64,000 nucleotides of DNA from contig CACVBU010001205.1 in assembly GCA_902728285.1 (NCBI GenBank), forward strand, positions 675,309-739,308, given 5' to 3'. The stretch comes from Clytia hemisphaerica (Eukaryota > Cnidaria > Hydrozoa > Leptothecata > Clytiidae). Below, piece after piece: positions 53,616-64,000 of the stretch (the stretch's first letter is position 1; every line of letters begins with the position of its first letter). The notes under the pieces are model-generated. The model made no database searches. It was not told the origin of the DNA and saw only the letters and a program-made list of their open reading frames with translations. A program made the translations under genes and the position numbers.

Positions 53616-56191
53616 TCCAGACGGTGTCAATCGAACAACTTCGATTCTTGGGTAATATTCGATTGTGTTCGATTGCGTTCAAGTAACGTTCGATTGGTTC
53701 GATTGACTCGAGTGTGTCAATGAGGTGAATTTTCTGGTCTGTAAAATTTATCAAATTTTGCGATTTTCATAATGAAGAGTATTGAGCTCAAATTTAAACG
53801 TATAAACAAGTTCAGAATATTGTGTCATTGATTTATTGTGAAAATATAACCTTTTAACTGAAGTTTAGGGCAAACTCTTTTGTTAAAACTGTCAAAAACC
53901 GCGAGTAAACGACCACTGAAGTAAGGTCCCAAAATTGCTGTTTATCAAAAAAAGCAACGACTCGGCCGAGAGTTAAGGGTCAAAAACAACTGTTTAGGGT
54001 GGCCTGCACATAGGGGCACCTGATCTAGGGTCGGGGCTAATTTTATGGCTTAAATATTTTCTTCAGGAAGTTATTTTGTCAAAGGAATTTTCGAAGTCCA
54101 GACTTTGATCTCCTGTTATTCGAGATAGGGACCATGAAAAAATAGCCCCGACCCACGGTTCGGTCCGCAATTTATCTGGCTTTCAAGAAAATCTAAAATG
54201 GCTTTTTGATAGCCAATACAATCGCTGCATTTGCAGGTTAGTGGGCCCCATTTACTCTGCTAAAGAAAATTCATTGGATTCGAGAAACATCAAAATTACA
54301 GACCAGACAAAAAATTACGCAATGCCCTCTACAAGCCATTGTGATTGGCTGATCGGGAAAAAGACGTGAGATCTGATTGGCGTAGAAAAAAGTGAATTTT
54401 TTTTAAGAAGGAGGCGGGGAAGAAAAAGAGGCGAAATGTCTCAAAATGAACTTCAAAAATCAAGAAACTTGCAAAATTTGAAAGGAAAGAAATGAATTTT
54501 ATTCTTCTTGTGAAATATTTTATAGCTCATTCATAGGACGGGGATGTATCTAAACTAGAAGAACTAGACATCAGACTTAGAAGAACGAGACAAGGTGACT
54601 TTTTGATACACAATGCACAATATATTTTAAACTTTCTGTAGCTCAGACATAAAAAATCCAGAAAAAAATGACTCCAAAACCATCTGAAATCCATTTTTTC
54701 TACATCCTGAAGAAAAAGAAAGAATATAGATAAATCTAATATAAATCAAGATTTGTGTCATCAATCCATAACCTTAGAGATAAAACTTTCAGTGAGACAG
54801 GGATGGTTAGCATAAAATACCCATCTTTTACTTCCATTCTCTTTATAAAGACCATAATAGCATAACATAGCATTTTAACAGGGATATTAGAAAATGAAAG
54901 AGCCTTAGCTCTTATGTAGGGAAATTAAATATCTAAAGTGAGGAGAGTGAAGGGGGTTTAGCATTTGCCAGCAAATAATAATGAGCTGAGTCAGGCTGGA
55001 TTCTCCATGAATTTCGACCAATTTTTGAGTGGTACCACAACTCCTTCTTCAATTGACAGTGAGAGAATTCTCTTGCTCTTGTCATCTGCGACTTGAATAA
55101 TATCAAGAATCCACAATTAATAAAAGTTAACTAACCTTTGTTTTATTGCAGTTGAGCTCCAGCACGCATTTCAAATTCAAAAACATCTCAAAACTGAAGA
55201 AAGCTCGGTTTTTTCTTCTTCCCATCTTCTTCGTTCTTAAATTGCACTAACATCGTCACCATTGACAACACCAAAAAAAATCTAAAGCTTTTTGGAGAAT
55301 AAAATAAAGAATTGTAAACAACAAAGAAGTGAATAAAAATGAAAACTGAAGCTATAACTCTGGGCAAAAATAATGCCCTCCAAATAACTTGTACATCCAA
55401 ATACAGTTAAAATTACTAAGAAGTGTTTCCTGATTATAAATCATAATTCTTTGAAAAAAAATACATTTTGACTCTGTTAAATGAAAATAATACCGGTATG
55501 CAACATTTAGAAAAAGAAAATATCAGAGTCCTTCCCCTCTCAGAAAAAAGATTTCAATGATTTCGAAAGATCGAGTGACAAACAACATTTTCCAGACTGT
55601 CCAGATTGAACGTACTTACTAAAATAAATTGTTTCAAAACATTCGAAAACATTTGCGCGCTCGTGTGAACACTCAAAAACATTCGATTTTCAAAGCGCTG
55701 TTTACATTTGAAAATTCGAATGTATTTTCGGCGTAAAGCTCTGTTTAGACTTAAACACGGAAAAAACTACAGACTCGCAAAATTCACCTCATTGATTTCC
55801 TCGAGGATAGTCAACCTATGTTTAATTGGTTCGATTGATTGTAAATTACCTTCGATTGATCTTCGATTATGATTATTTTTGATAAGTTTGATTGTGATTA
55901 AATTAAATTTGATCACTCCTTTAAAGCTCTTTTTAGCGTGGACGGCCGAGTGCGTAAGTAACCGTACTAGAATGAATAAAATAGAATACAATTGAATCAA
56001 TCGAACGCAATCGAACATAATGGAATACAATCGAACATAATCGAACGTAATCGAAGCAATCGAACGGCAAATTCTGGGTAATATTCGATTGCAATTCGAT
56101 TGCGTTCGACAATCGAATTGCAATTATTCAATTGTGTTCGATTGCGTTCAATTGATTCGGCGTTCGATTCGTTCGATTGACACCGTCTGGA
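53616..56191. mobile_element. 2.58-kb TIR element with CGAA-rich arms, TATG duplication
   Basis: TCCAGACGGTGTCAATCGAA and its inverse are flanked by TATG (53612-53615 and 56192-56195). The arms (53616-53755 and 55770-56191) are packed with ATTCGATTG / CAATCGAA words and share CAATGAGGTGAATTTT inverted. The middle has a small hairpin (GGGTCGGGGCTA at 54030 with TAGCCCCGACCC at 54142). No transposase was recognised. Clustered CAATCGAA words could be binding sites. Confidence 0.75.
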
Positions 56192-56628
56192 TATGTAGCT
56201 GATGATTGTAAGCATGAAACTTTAAGTCCTACTACATTTTAAAAGAAGTTTTGACTCATCATTATTATATCCTCATCCCCCCATATTCAATTTTTTTCTG
56301 GGAAAGCACGGGGATTATGTTATATATATTTGTCAATTCTACCGTGAAGTCCGGTAAATTGCATCAGTTGAGGCTAACATGCGTAGCCCTCAATTGGATG
56401 ACCTGGCTGGTCATTAAAATACCAAGTTAAATCAAAACAAATTCTCCTAATCATGAAAGTGATGTCCATACATAATTATGTTTGATATCATTATTAAATT
56501 TGAGATTATATACATGCCCAGCAGCCATCAAGAAACATCTGAATTCCTGCCATCTTAAAATTTATGACCTACAGTAGGTATGATTTTTTACTATCCAGCC
56601 ACGCTGTTTTATTTACCCCATAGATTTA

Positions 56629-56857
56629 TAAAGCCCATAGGGCTAGATATCGTGCTTTTGCTGAAAAGTGTGTTGATGTTAGGTAGGAAATCCTACCTAA
56701 GTCATGTAACATTACAATATAATTTCAGCGCTTGACCAATCAGAAGCTTCGCAAGTTTTCGAAAACAATACAGCAATACTTTTTTGCGATATTCACTTTT
56801 TTTGCTTGGAAGAGCTTAAAGCACTCCATCTAGCCCTTCAGGCTTTATAAATGTATG
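56629..56857. mobile_element. MITE, 229 bp, 8-bp duplication
   Basis: CATAGATTTATAAAGCCCAT and GGCTTTATAAATGTATG are inverted; AGGGCTAGAT pairs with ATCTAGCCCT. The flanks ATTTACCC and ATTTAGCC differ by one base. It is the simple counterpart of 14010-14547. Confidence 0.75.
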
Positions 56858-59406
56858 ATTTAGCCACGATTCTGACCGCAAGTAACTCGCCAAAAATACT
56901 CGCGTGCCAAATATGAGATTTTAAAATGGTAGAGTAGAGCCGCGAGCAGAGATGCATAGTTCTTACACTGTTACTTTTGTTTTGAAATTTGCTACTTTAT
57001 TTATAATTGGTCAAGTATTTGATGGCTATGCAAGTAATTTCCCTAAGTTATCCCACTTCACGGTAATTCTTCTACAAAAATAATAACCACACTGTCATTG
57101 TCATCATTTGACAATCAATCATAGGATTTTCTCTCAAGAACCTTGTAAACATTCCAACAACTTCTATCTGAATTATCTGTTGCATCTAAGCTCTATAATA
57201 CAATGTGCGCAGTGCAAGGATTTTACCAGGTTGAAAAAAGTCACCCAGACACACAAACTTCTTTGCAGGTGAAAATTTTGATCTGTTAATCATTTTCTCA
57301 AGTGAAGAGTATGTGAAACTATTCTAGGATTACGATATAGTGTCAGAGGGATCATCAGTGGATAGTATTCAATTATTATATTATTCCTTAATTTTCATTT
57401 CTTGAACATTTGCAAAAAAAGGAAAAACGCAAAAGTTGTATTTTTAATTCTCTATTCACATATATGAATGGGAAGGATTTTCTGTTTTTTTTGCAAACAC
57501 CAAAAAACTGATTTTTGTCTCGCTTTCACAGGACTTTAGCTTAAGTCTTTGCATGCAGCATTTGGTACACCAAATTGTAGTTTGTTTCAAACTGAGGTCT
57601 ACGCCAAACAAAGTTTTGCAGGTGGGCAAAATTGAAAATAAAAATAAGAAAATCTTAATTTTCTGAATTAGCTTTCCTAAGAAAGTAGATTTTTATGTAA
57701 AGTAGACTCCCCTTGTAAGGAAGATTTCAAGCTTTTTGGATTTTTTTTCAAACAAAAGCCAGGAAATGGGATATTGAAAAAGGACAACTTTTTAATGTGA
57801 TACTTGATCTTTTTAATAATCAGTTATTTCACCTTTATTTTTAAGAGATGAAATAAAAAACAACTTCATTTTTAAAAGTTTAAGTTTTGTTAATTTACCA
57901 TAAATTTGAAGATTATCATTTTTATTTTCTTCATTAAAAACACTCCCATTGTTTTTCTTAAATTCCCCTCAAAATATTTCATTAAAATAGATAGAATAGA
58001 TATCTATCAGCATCACAACTTGTTTTTCTTTTTTTTTCTTACTTATAAATCTTATTTCCTTGAAACCCAGAAGTGTTTTCATACTTGATAAAATAAATCA
58101 ATATTAAGATGAAAAAAATATTTTTATGTTACTTTTTGGTCATTAAACTACAACCTTGATGATTGACCCGATATGATTGTTTTCAATCAAAAATGAAATC
58201 ATTATTACTGTATACATGGTCAACTTGTCAATTCAAAGAAATAGATTTTGATCTGCATATATTATTTTTTGGCTTGTGTCTAGGTCAGTCAATTAGTTGA
58301 TTAATTGAATTTAAATTAAGATAGATTTTGATCCGCACATATCATTTTTTGGCTTGTCTCTGGGTCAGCCAATTACATGATTTAATTGAATTTAATTAAG
58401 AGCAGGGATTACAATGTGGTTGTGAATTAGAAGAAAATAAATAAATGGTTACTCAATGATTAATGAAAATTTATTGGTATATGTTAAACGAAGTTAAAAA
58501 GCTGTGTTACATTGAGAGGCTTCAGCAGAGACACAATATCAAACATTTTTTGTTTTATTTTGATAAGCTATAAGTATTTCTATTTAAAAAGAATTACAGT
58601 ATATTATACCTCCTCTCTATGAGACAGTTATAAAACAATACTTGAGAGAAACAAGTTTTTTTCTTCTTATATTATAAACTCTGCCTGTATGAATGAAAGA
58701 TATCAAATTTCATTTTGGCAACAAGAGTTTGTCAAAGTGGTATTGCTTTGAGTTTTTTAATGTTAAATCCTATTTACTTTAGTTTGGACATGTGAGATAC
58801 GTGGTCAATACTATAATCTCACCTTGTTTTAAGAAGAAGTTATCCTTTACTTTACTTGGACATGTACAGTTTGGATTTTTTTTCTATTTTCTGTCGAATT
58901 TTTATCAAAATGCTTCCTATGGCACTGGGTATACATAAACTTTATCTGTATTCAGAAAGCTATCATTTTGCTTAAAGTTGTTCGATAGAAGAATAATCCT
59001 ACATATTGTATACAAATACAAAATACAAAAACAATTTAAAGGTTTTATTTTTCACATAAGTTTTCCCGTTTCATATCAGACACATATTTCATATCAGGAC
59101 AGTGTCTTCCTATTGTTATGTTGTGCTGATATAAGCAAATATATATATATTTTTTCCTCTTTCTGACCAATCTTGCTCCGCATTCGTGTCAATCTAATGT
59201 GAAAAAGCTTGTGAATTAAAATTGATGAGTAAGCAAACGATATCACTCTTATATAAAAATAAAACCTTTAATGCTGATATTAATTTTCTGCATTACTTAT
59301 ATTTAGATATCCACCATTTACTTTAATATAAAATGTAATCTGAAATAAAAACAATGTTGATTCTTCAATTTTAACGACAACAAAGACATTTTGGTGGTCA
59401 GTTAAA
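56858..59406. other. AT-rich intergenic DNA with one tandem duplication
   Basis: No gene recognised. About 80 bp at 58240-58320 (AGATTTTGATCTGCATATAT ... TTGGCTTGTGTCTAGGTCAG) are repeated at 58321-58400 with a few changes. An (AT)n run lies at 59139-59150. The promoter of the next gene should lie near the right end but no core motif could be assigned. Confidence 0.45.
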
Positions 59407-62400
59407 ATGATGTTGGCAGAATGTCAATCAGCTTGTGTACTCCTAACCATTCTAAGTAAGTTTTTATTTTACATCTTGGATTATAAACTTAATCTTTCTT
59501 TTGTGAAAGAAGTGAGGCTTTTACAGGCCTGGAAGAAGCAGAGAGACTGGGGAGACTTCAGCCTCACCAGAATCACATAATTCCCCTTCCCCAACAAAAA
59601 CCTTTTTTAATGCTATGGAAAATGTTCTTCCATATCAATATAATATAATACCAAGAGGCTGGCTTTTGCATTTGTTTGCCTCACTAAAATTCCAAGTTAC
59701 ACTTTTATGTGAGTTGGGAGGCCATAAAGCACAAAAGTTGTACATTTTTCTTCGTTACAGGTCTTATTGTCAACTCACAAGCTCTACTATTAAACCAAAT
59801 TACGACTTATGATGCTTTCTGTAGACTACCATCCAATGCCATTGTTGTCATATCTTCTCACGTGTGTGAAGGAACTCAACCGTATCTCTCATTAACTCAT
59901 ATATCAAATGATTTCAAGATTATCAGAAAAACGAATTTAGAAACCCCATTCCGTGTCAATGGTTTGTGTATTCTTATTTCAATTTCAATTTATTATATAC
60001 CAATCATTGCTAATGCTATTTCTGATTAAGTTTAAGGTTAACAAAGTAGGCTTTCCTTCCTGAAGGTTTAGAAATGAAGCATAATGTTTTTCAGGGTGAT
60101 ATATAATTTTTCATGCGGTACACCAAAGTCTCGAATTCCTAGTTAATTTTTGGAACCATAGTCTTTCATCCCACCTCTAAGGGTTACTTACCCCTACTAT
60201 ATTTTGATTATTTTTATTACTAGTTGCGTTTTGTGGGTTGAGGAAGACTTACCAAAAAACCTAGAAATACAGAAATTGTCAATTTTAGGCGGCCAAAATT
60301 TTTCAGTCTCTTAATTGTAACTTTTGATTAACCGTTGATTCATTAAGACCAAAATCTTCTTTTTACTTTCCTACACCAAAATCTTGATCACGTCATCATG
60401 CGAACCGCCAAATGTCCTTGAAAGACACTGATCTCGTTAAGTATTACCATAGTTCGGACGCCCCTTACTTAAGGGGGGGGTGAAACCTCCGGAAAAATCA
60501 TTTAAGAAGGGGGGATCAGACCCTCTTCCGCCCTATGATTACTGAATGTAGTGTAACTTATTTTCTTAAATCGTTTCTCTTGTTAGATGGCAAGACTGAC
60601 GAACACGGAGATTTTTCAACTTCTCTCTCAAATACTGATGGATACCTCAACCTCACTGTAAGCAGCCAGAATCTTTGTTTTATACACTTTTGGCCTTAAA
60701 AGCACAATACACATCTCTTCTATGGGGTTTGGGGTACTAACTTTGGCTGCTAACATGGACCTTCTACCGCTAGAATTTGAAAGATGGACCTTGTCAGAAA
60801 ACTATCCAAAGAAGATTCCCTTGTTTGCTCTAAATAATCTGACTTTCACTATAATTATGAGGTCATTTTATGGGTCATAACAATAACATAGTCCTCGCCT
60901 CGTCACGTCATTATTTCGCAGTTGTCCAAATTTGTCAGTTTTGTTAAAAACATCCAATGTTTTTTTAAGCCTCGGATGTTCTTAACTTTTTGAGTTTCAA
61001 GCCTAAAATTTTTCTTAACATGATCTTACTTTCAATATTTGTGAGTATTTTTATCCATTTTTCTAAAAATATCGGGTGGTTTAGAGTCCATAAAGTCTTA
61101 AAATACTCTTAACTTGTTCTTAAAATATTTTGGCCATCGAAGTCTAATGCTCCTATGTAATTTGTTCTTATAAAAGATCATATAATGGCATACTGTATTT
61201 CAAACTTATTTTCTAGTTGAGTGTGGGTATTGGTCGTGGTGTCGATCCTATCAAGCATTCGTTCATCTTCCCAACAAAATCAGTTGACTGCCATAGTCAG
61301 GAACGTCCTAAAAGTAAGACCAATTTATAAGTGAAAGTATTTCAAATCATTTACGAGATAATGCTTTTTTGAGATCTTGATCAGAAGAGAGATGGAGCAT
61401 GATTCTTATATTCAGCAGGAAAGGAATACCCAAAAGTCAATCAATATTTAAGGGGAAAACATCAGTGTCTCAAGGCATCTTTGATAGGCCTAAACCGAAA
61501 GACTCCATTCGAAATGTATTTCTAACCTTTCAAAATGGAGCACTCATATCAGGCCTGATAAGATTTTCTATGATCAAAATGTGTGACATGCTTGTTTCTC
61601 ATTTTAATTTTTATACTTTTTTAACTCCAAGTAGTCATAGTCCTAATTTGGAATTTAGATGTTTTTCTTTCCATGTAGTGACCTTGTCCAAGAGTAAAGT
61701 CTCCCCAGACATGCCCCCTACCAATAGGTTTCCTTTATGGGTGGAGGAATACTTATGAGCGGTTGTGGTTTTTTAATCACTCTTAGCGTCAACATGAAAG
61801 ATTCTGTAATTATATTGTACCGCACAAATACAAGACCGCGTTTGAAAAGGGGTCTGGTAAGCGAGAAATCATATTATTTGTACAATTTTATGATTAGAAA
61901 TGTTTTCTTTTCGCTTGCACAACAACTGATCAAAAGAATGTTTTTATCTTTTTGATGACCATTCGATTCTTTTTCGAAGGTTTTTAGGTTAGAAAAAGTT
62001 TTCCATATCCACCTTTATCTATCATCCATATCTATTCCGTTTTAATTTCAGAACCATCTATGGAAACGCTGAGCCAGCGCCTTGGTACATACTCAAGCGT
62101 AGTGGTGCCTTCAAGTGCAACACCAAAATCAATTCCAAAAATGATATATTTCTTATTTGTTGATCCTTGTACTATACCCTATAGTTACACAGTATTAACT
62201 TCTAATGGAGCTGACACTAAACAGTTTATATACACAGACACTAAAAATGATTCTTTGATCCCGATGGCACAAACGGGTGTTTCGAACGGTGGATTACACC
62301 TTGTCATTGAGAATCATAAGGTACCATCTACATTTCAATCTAAATTATCATATTTATCCAAACAAGATGGTGTAGCTGAGACTTTAATTGCTGACGTGTA

Positions 62401-63553
62401 CGACACCCAGATAGGTAGAATATGTCCTGCATCCAATTGCACTAATAAGAACCATGGCTTCGATAAAGAATGCATTGTAAATTGGATTGATAAATATAAC
62501 GAAACTCGGTACGTGGAGACCGGCCTTAAATTCAGACCTTGTGAACGCCCTATGTCCGGTAAGGTCTATTTACACATCACGAATTCTGACGAACGAATGA
62601 TATTTAAGGATTATCTTGACGTCACATCACTTCGTGGCAATGATTGGTCGGTTGAACGAGTCAAAAAGAATATTATGCGATTGGGTTGGTATCCCTATGA
62701 GCGAACATTCACTAACAGTGATGGCTATTTGAAACTTGATGGCGGTGTGGCGAGTTTATATGTTGCATACAGTGGACTTGGATCTCAAGTCATGGTATGT
62801 ACCACTCTCTATTTACGATGTCGGTTACCGGCCCGGTGGGGACACTCGATTTCAAATCAACAGCAAAATGGTTGCAAGTCAAAACGATATATCAGATTTT
62901 TACTGTCAGACTTGCAATACAGCAGTACCAACCCCCGGGGTTACTGGACTTTGAGTCATAATTAAAACACAGGGGGTAGGGGTCGGTAAAAAATGAATTT
63001 ATAGGTGCAAAAATCGGCACTTTTGAGAGAAATGGTCAAGGGAAGACAGATTTATCCTGATAAAACAAAAAAGGTTGATCACTGTGTCAAAATGTCCCTA
63101 AAGATTTTAATACATGATAGTGTACTAAAAAAGCCACTTGTCTGAAATGGCGGTTATACAAAAAATTCTCGAAAACCCTTTTAGTACACATATATGTCTG
63201 AGATTAGGTCCTGACCCCATTTGATTAAAGCTAGATTTACTTAGGGGTCAAAAAAGTAACTCCCGCAGGTTTGTGAGTCTCTGAGATCGAAGACATTTGA
63301 AAAATTTTGCTTCCTATTTCAGTAACAATGACCAATCAGATCACAGCCCCGTTTAATAACATAAGTTTTTGACAATTTTATTTACTTTGTCAAATTCTAA
63401 ACATTTTACTTTTACTCGAAATGAAAAAAATTCTTGAATACCAATTACAAACAAACCTTTTTGTATTTCTATAGATATTGCGTCACTTTAATGGTAAAAT
63501 CATTCCATTATTGAATGTCTATTTCAATGAAACACGTGATTCCCTTTGTCAAG
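59407..63553 (+). CDS. Secreted Cys-repeat protein, 5' part (six exons, gene continues)
   Basis: Exons: 59407-59455, 59761-59961, 60587-60657, 61217-61313, 62052-62794, 63475-63553. All junctions are GT-AG with matching phases (1, 1, 0, 1, 0), the last ending in phase 1 at a GTAAGT donor, so the gene runs past the window. The 413 residues seen begin with a signal peptide (about 1-24, hydrophobic SACVLLTILSLIV) and so enter the secretory pathway. Three weak repeats follow: each starts at a Cys (52, 179, 303), has an SN(T/S)DGYL(N/K)L or SNGGLHL motif (98-106, 216-223, 361-368) and ends at a Cys (132, 264, 412). N-glycosylation sequons lie at 105, 268, 289 and 405. No family is recognised; an extracellular or surface role is inferred from the signal peptide. 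Read-through of the exon 5 donor gives frames to 62965 that are intronic. Exon 5 contains a 16-base match to a PIF-like MITE end. Confidence 0.8.
60940..61180. mobile_element. ACACG-family MITE, copy 7, intron 3 of the secreted gene
   Basis: GATGTTCTTAACTTTTTGAG, TTTCTAAAAATATCGGGTGG, TTTAGAGTCCATAAAG and the right end TTGTTCTTATAAAAG match the family. The outermost ACACG bases are decayed on both sides. It ends about 40 bp before exon 4. Confidence 0.6.
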
Positions 63554-64000
63554 GTAAGTTGTTGCTTTGTTTTACTTTTTGTTTGTCTCTGTCATCAGTA
63601 AATTTGAAGTACTCTCTGATACCTAATAAACGGGGGTTTGGAATAAGTGGAGTGTTAAGCTAGGGAGAGGGTTTGGAATAAAAATGTTCTGGGTGGAAAA
63701 ATTTTGAAAAGGAGGCTAGTAATAAGCAGAATTAGGGCAAATAAAAAGGAACTTTCAAAAACTTTTTTCCTAAAAATTGGTATACTGTAAGAATGTCCTA
63801 GGTGGAAAATTTTTTTTTTGAGAGTAACTTTCCTAAATAATCTAAATCAAAGGACTGAAGACATCTTTAAACTATATAATTCAGGATCCTTCTAACAGAC
63901 TTTTTAGTTTACTTACATCAGATTTACCGTTAGTGATTATATTATTAATGATGAGAAAATAAATTCGTATTTTATTACATGATTTAACCTTTAACTCCTA
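63554..64000. other. Start of intron 6 of the secreted gene
   Basis: Sequence after the GTAAGT donor. No further exon was recognised before the window ends. Confidence 0.5.

Noticed and set aside
62795-62965. Continuation of the secreted protein in the + frame to 62965, or a frameshifted gene in the 62736-62954 frame
   Set aside because: GTATGT at 62795 is a good phase-0 donor and joins in frame to the exon at 63475, which explains both frames as intron read-through.

Overview
The window is eukaryotic, AT-rich animal DNA: genes are split by GT-AG introns and most of the rest is transposable elements. A P-superfamily (THAP) transposon, CR1/L2/jockey-group LINEs, many TA-flanked MITEs and an intronless class A receptor with a DAIIY motif suggest an invertebrate, perhaps a cnidarian. 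That placement is a guess; nothing here is species-diagnostic. No rRNA, tRNA, CRISPR or bacterial-type gene was recognised.

Three host genes are supported, all on the + strand. (1) 14729-15793 is an intronless rhodopsin-like 7TM receptor. (2) 18876-48052 is a 19-exon ankyrin-repeat gene whose exons join in one frame to a 642-residue protein with a stop codon. (3) 59407 to beyond 63553 is the 5' part of a secreted protein: six exons, a signal peptide, and three weak copies of a Cys-anchored module that I do not recognise. A fourth intact reading frame belongs to a transposon: four exons on the - strand (28699-26682) encode a 427-residue THAP/P-element transposase that lacks most of its catalytic domain.

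Region by region: 1-3226 holds degenerate repeats and a possible coding relic. 3227-7040 is a pogo-type MITE whose right end runs straight into about 37 tandem 99-bp units that contain that MITE end. 7594-14547 is a series of terminal-inverted-repeat elements. The receptor follows, then more MITEs, then the ankyrin gene. The 13,038-bp intron 8 of that gene holds four nested transposons: a LINE (LINE-A), split by an element with AGGTCT-rich ends and a GTAC duplication, which holds the P-like element and a second LINE (LINE-B). Its other introns carry MITEs. 48081-59406 is intergenic with several foldback and TIR elements, and the secreted gene fills the right end.

The host genes show no sign of acting in one pathway. 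The linking theme is mobile DNA acting on host structure: a MITE appears to supply the first exon and splice donor of the ankyrin gene, a LINE ends about 20 bp before one of its splice acceptors, and a MITE end seeded a satellite with a higher-order repeat. All coordinates were read by eye; no alignment or database search was run.
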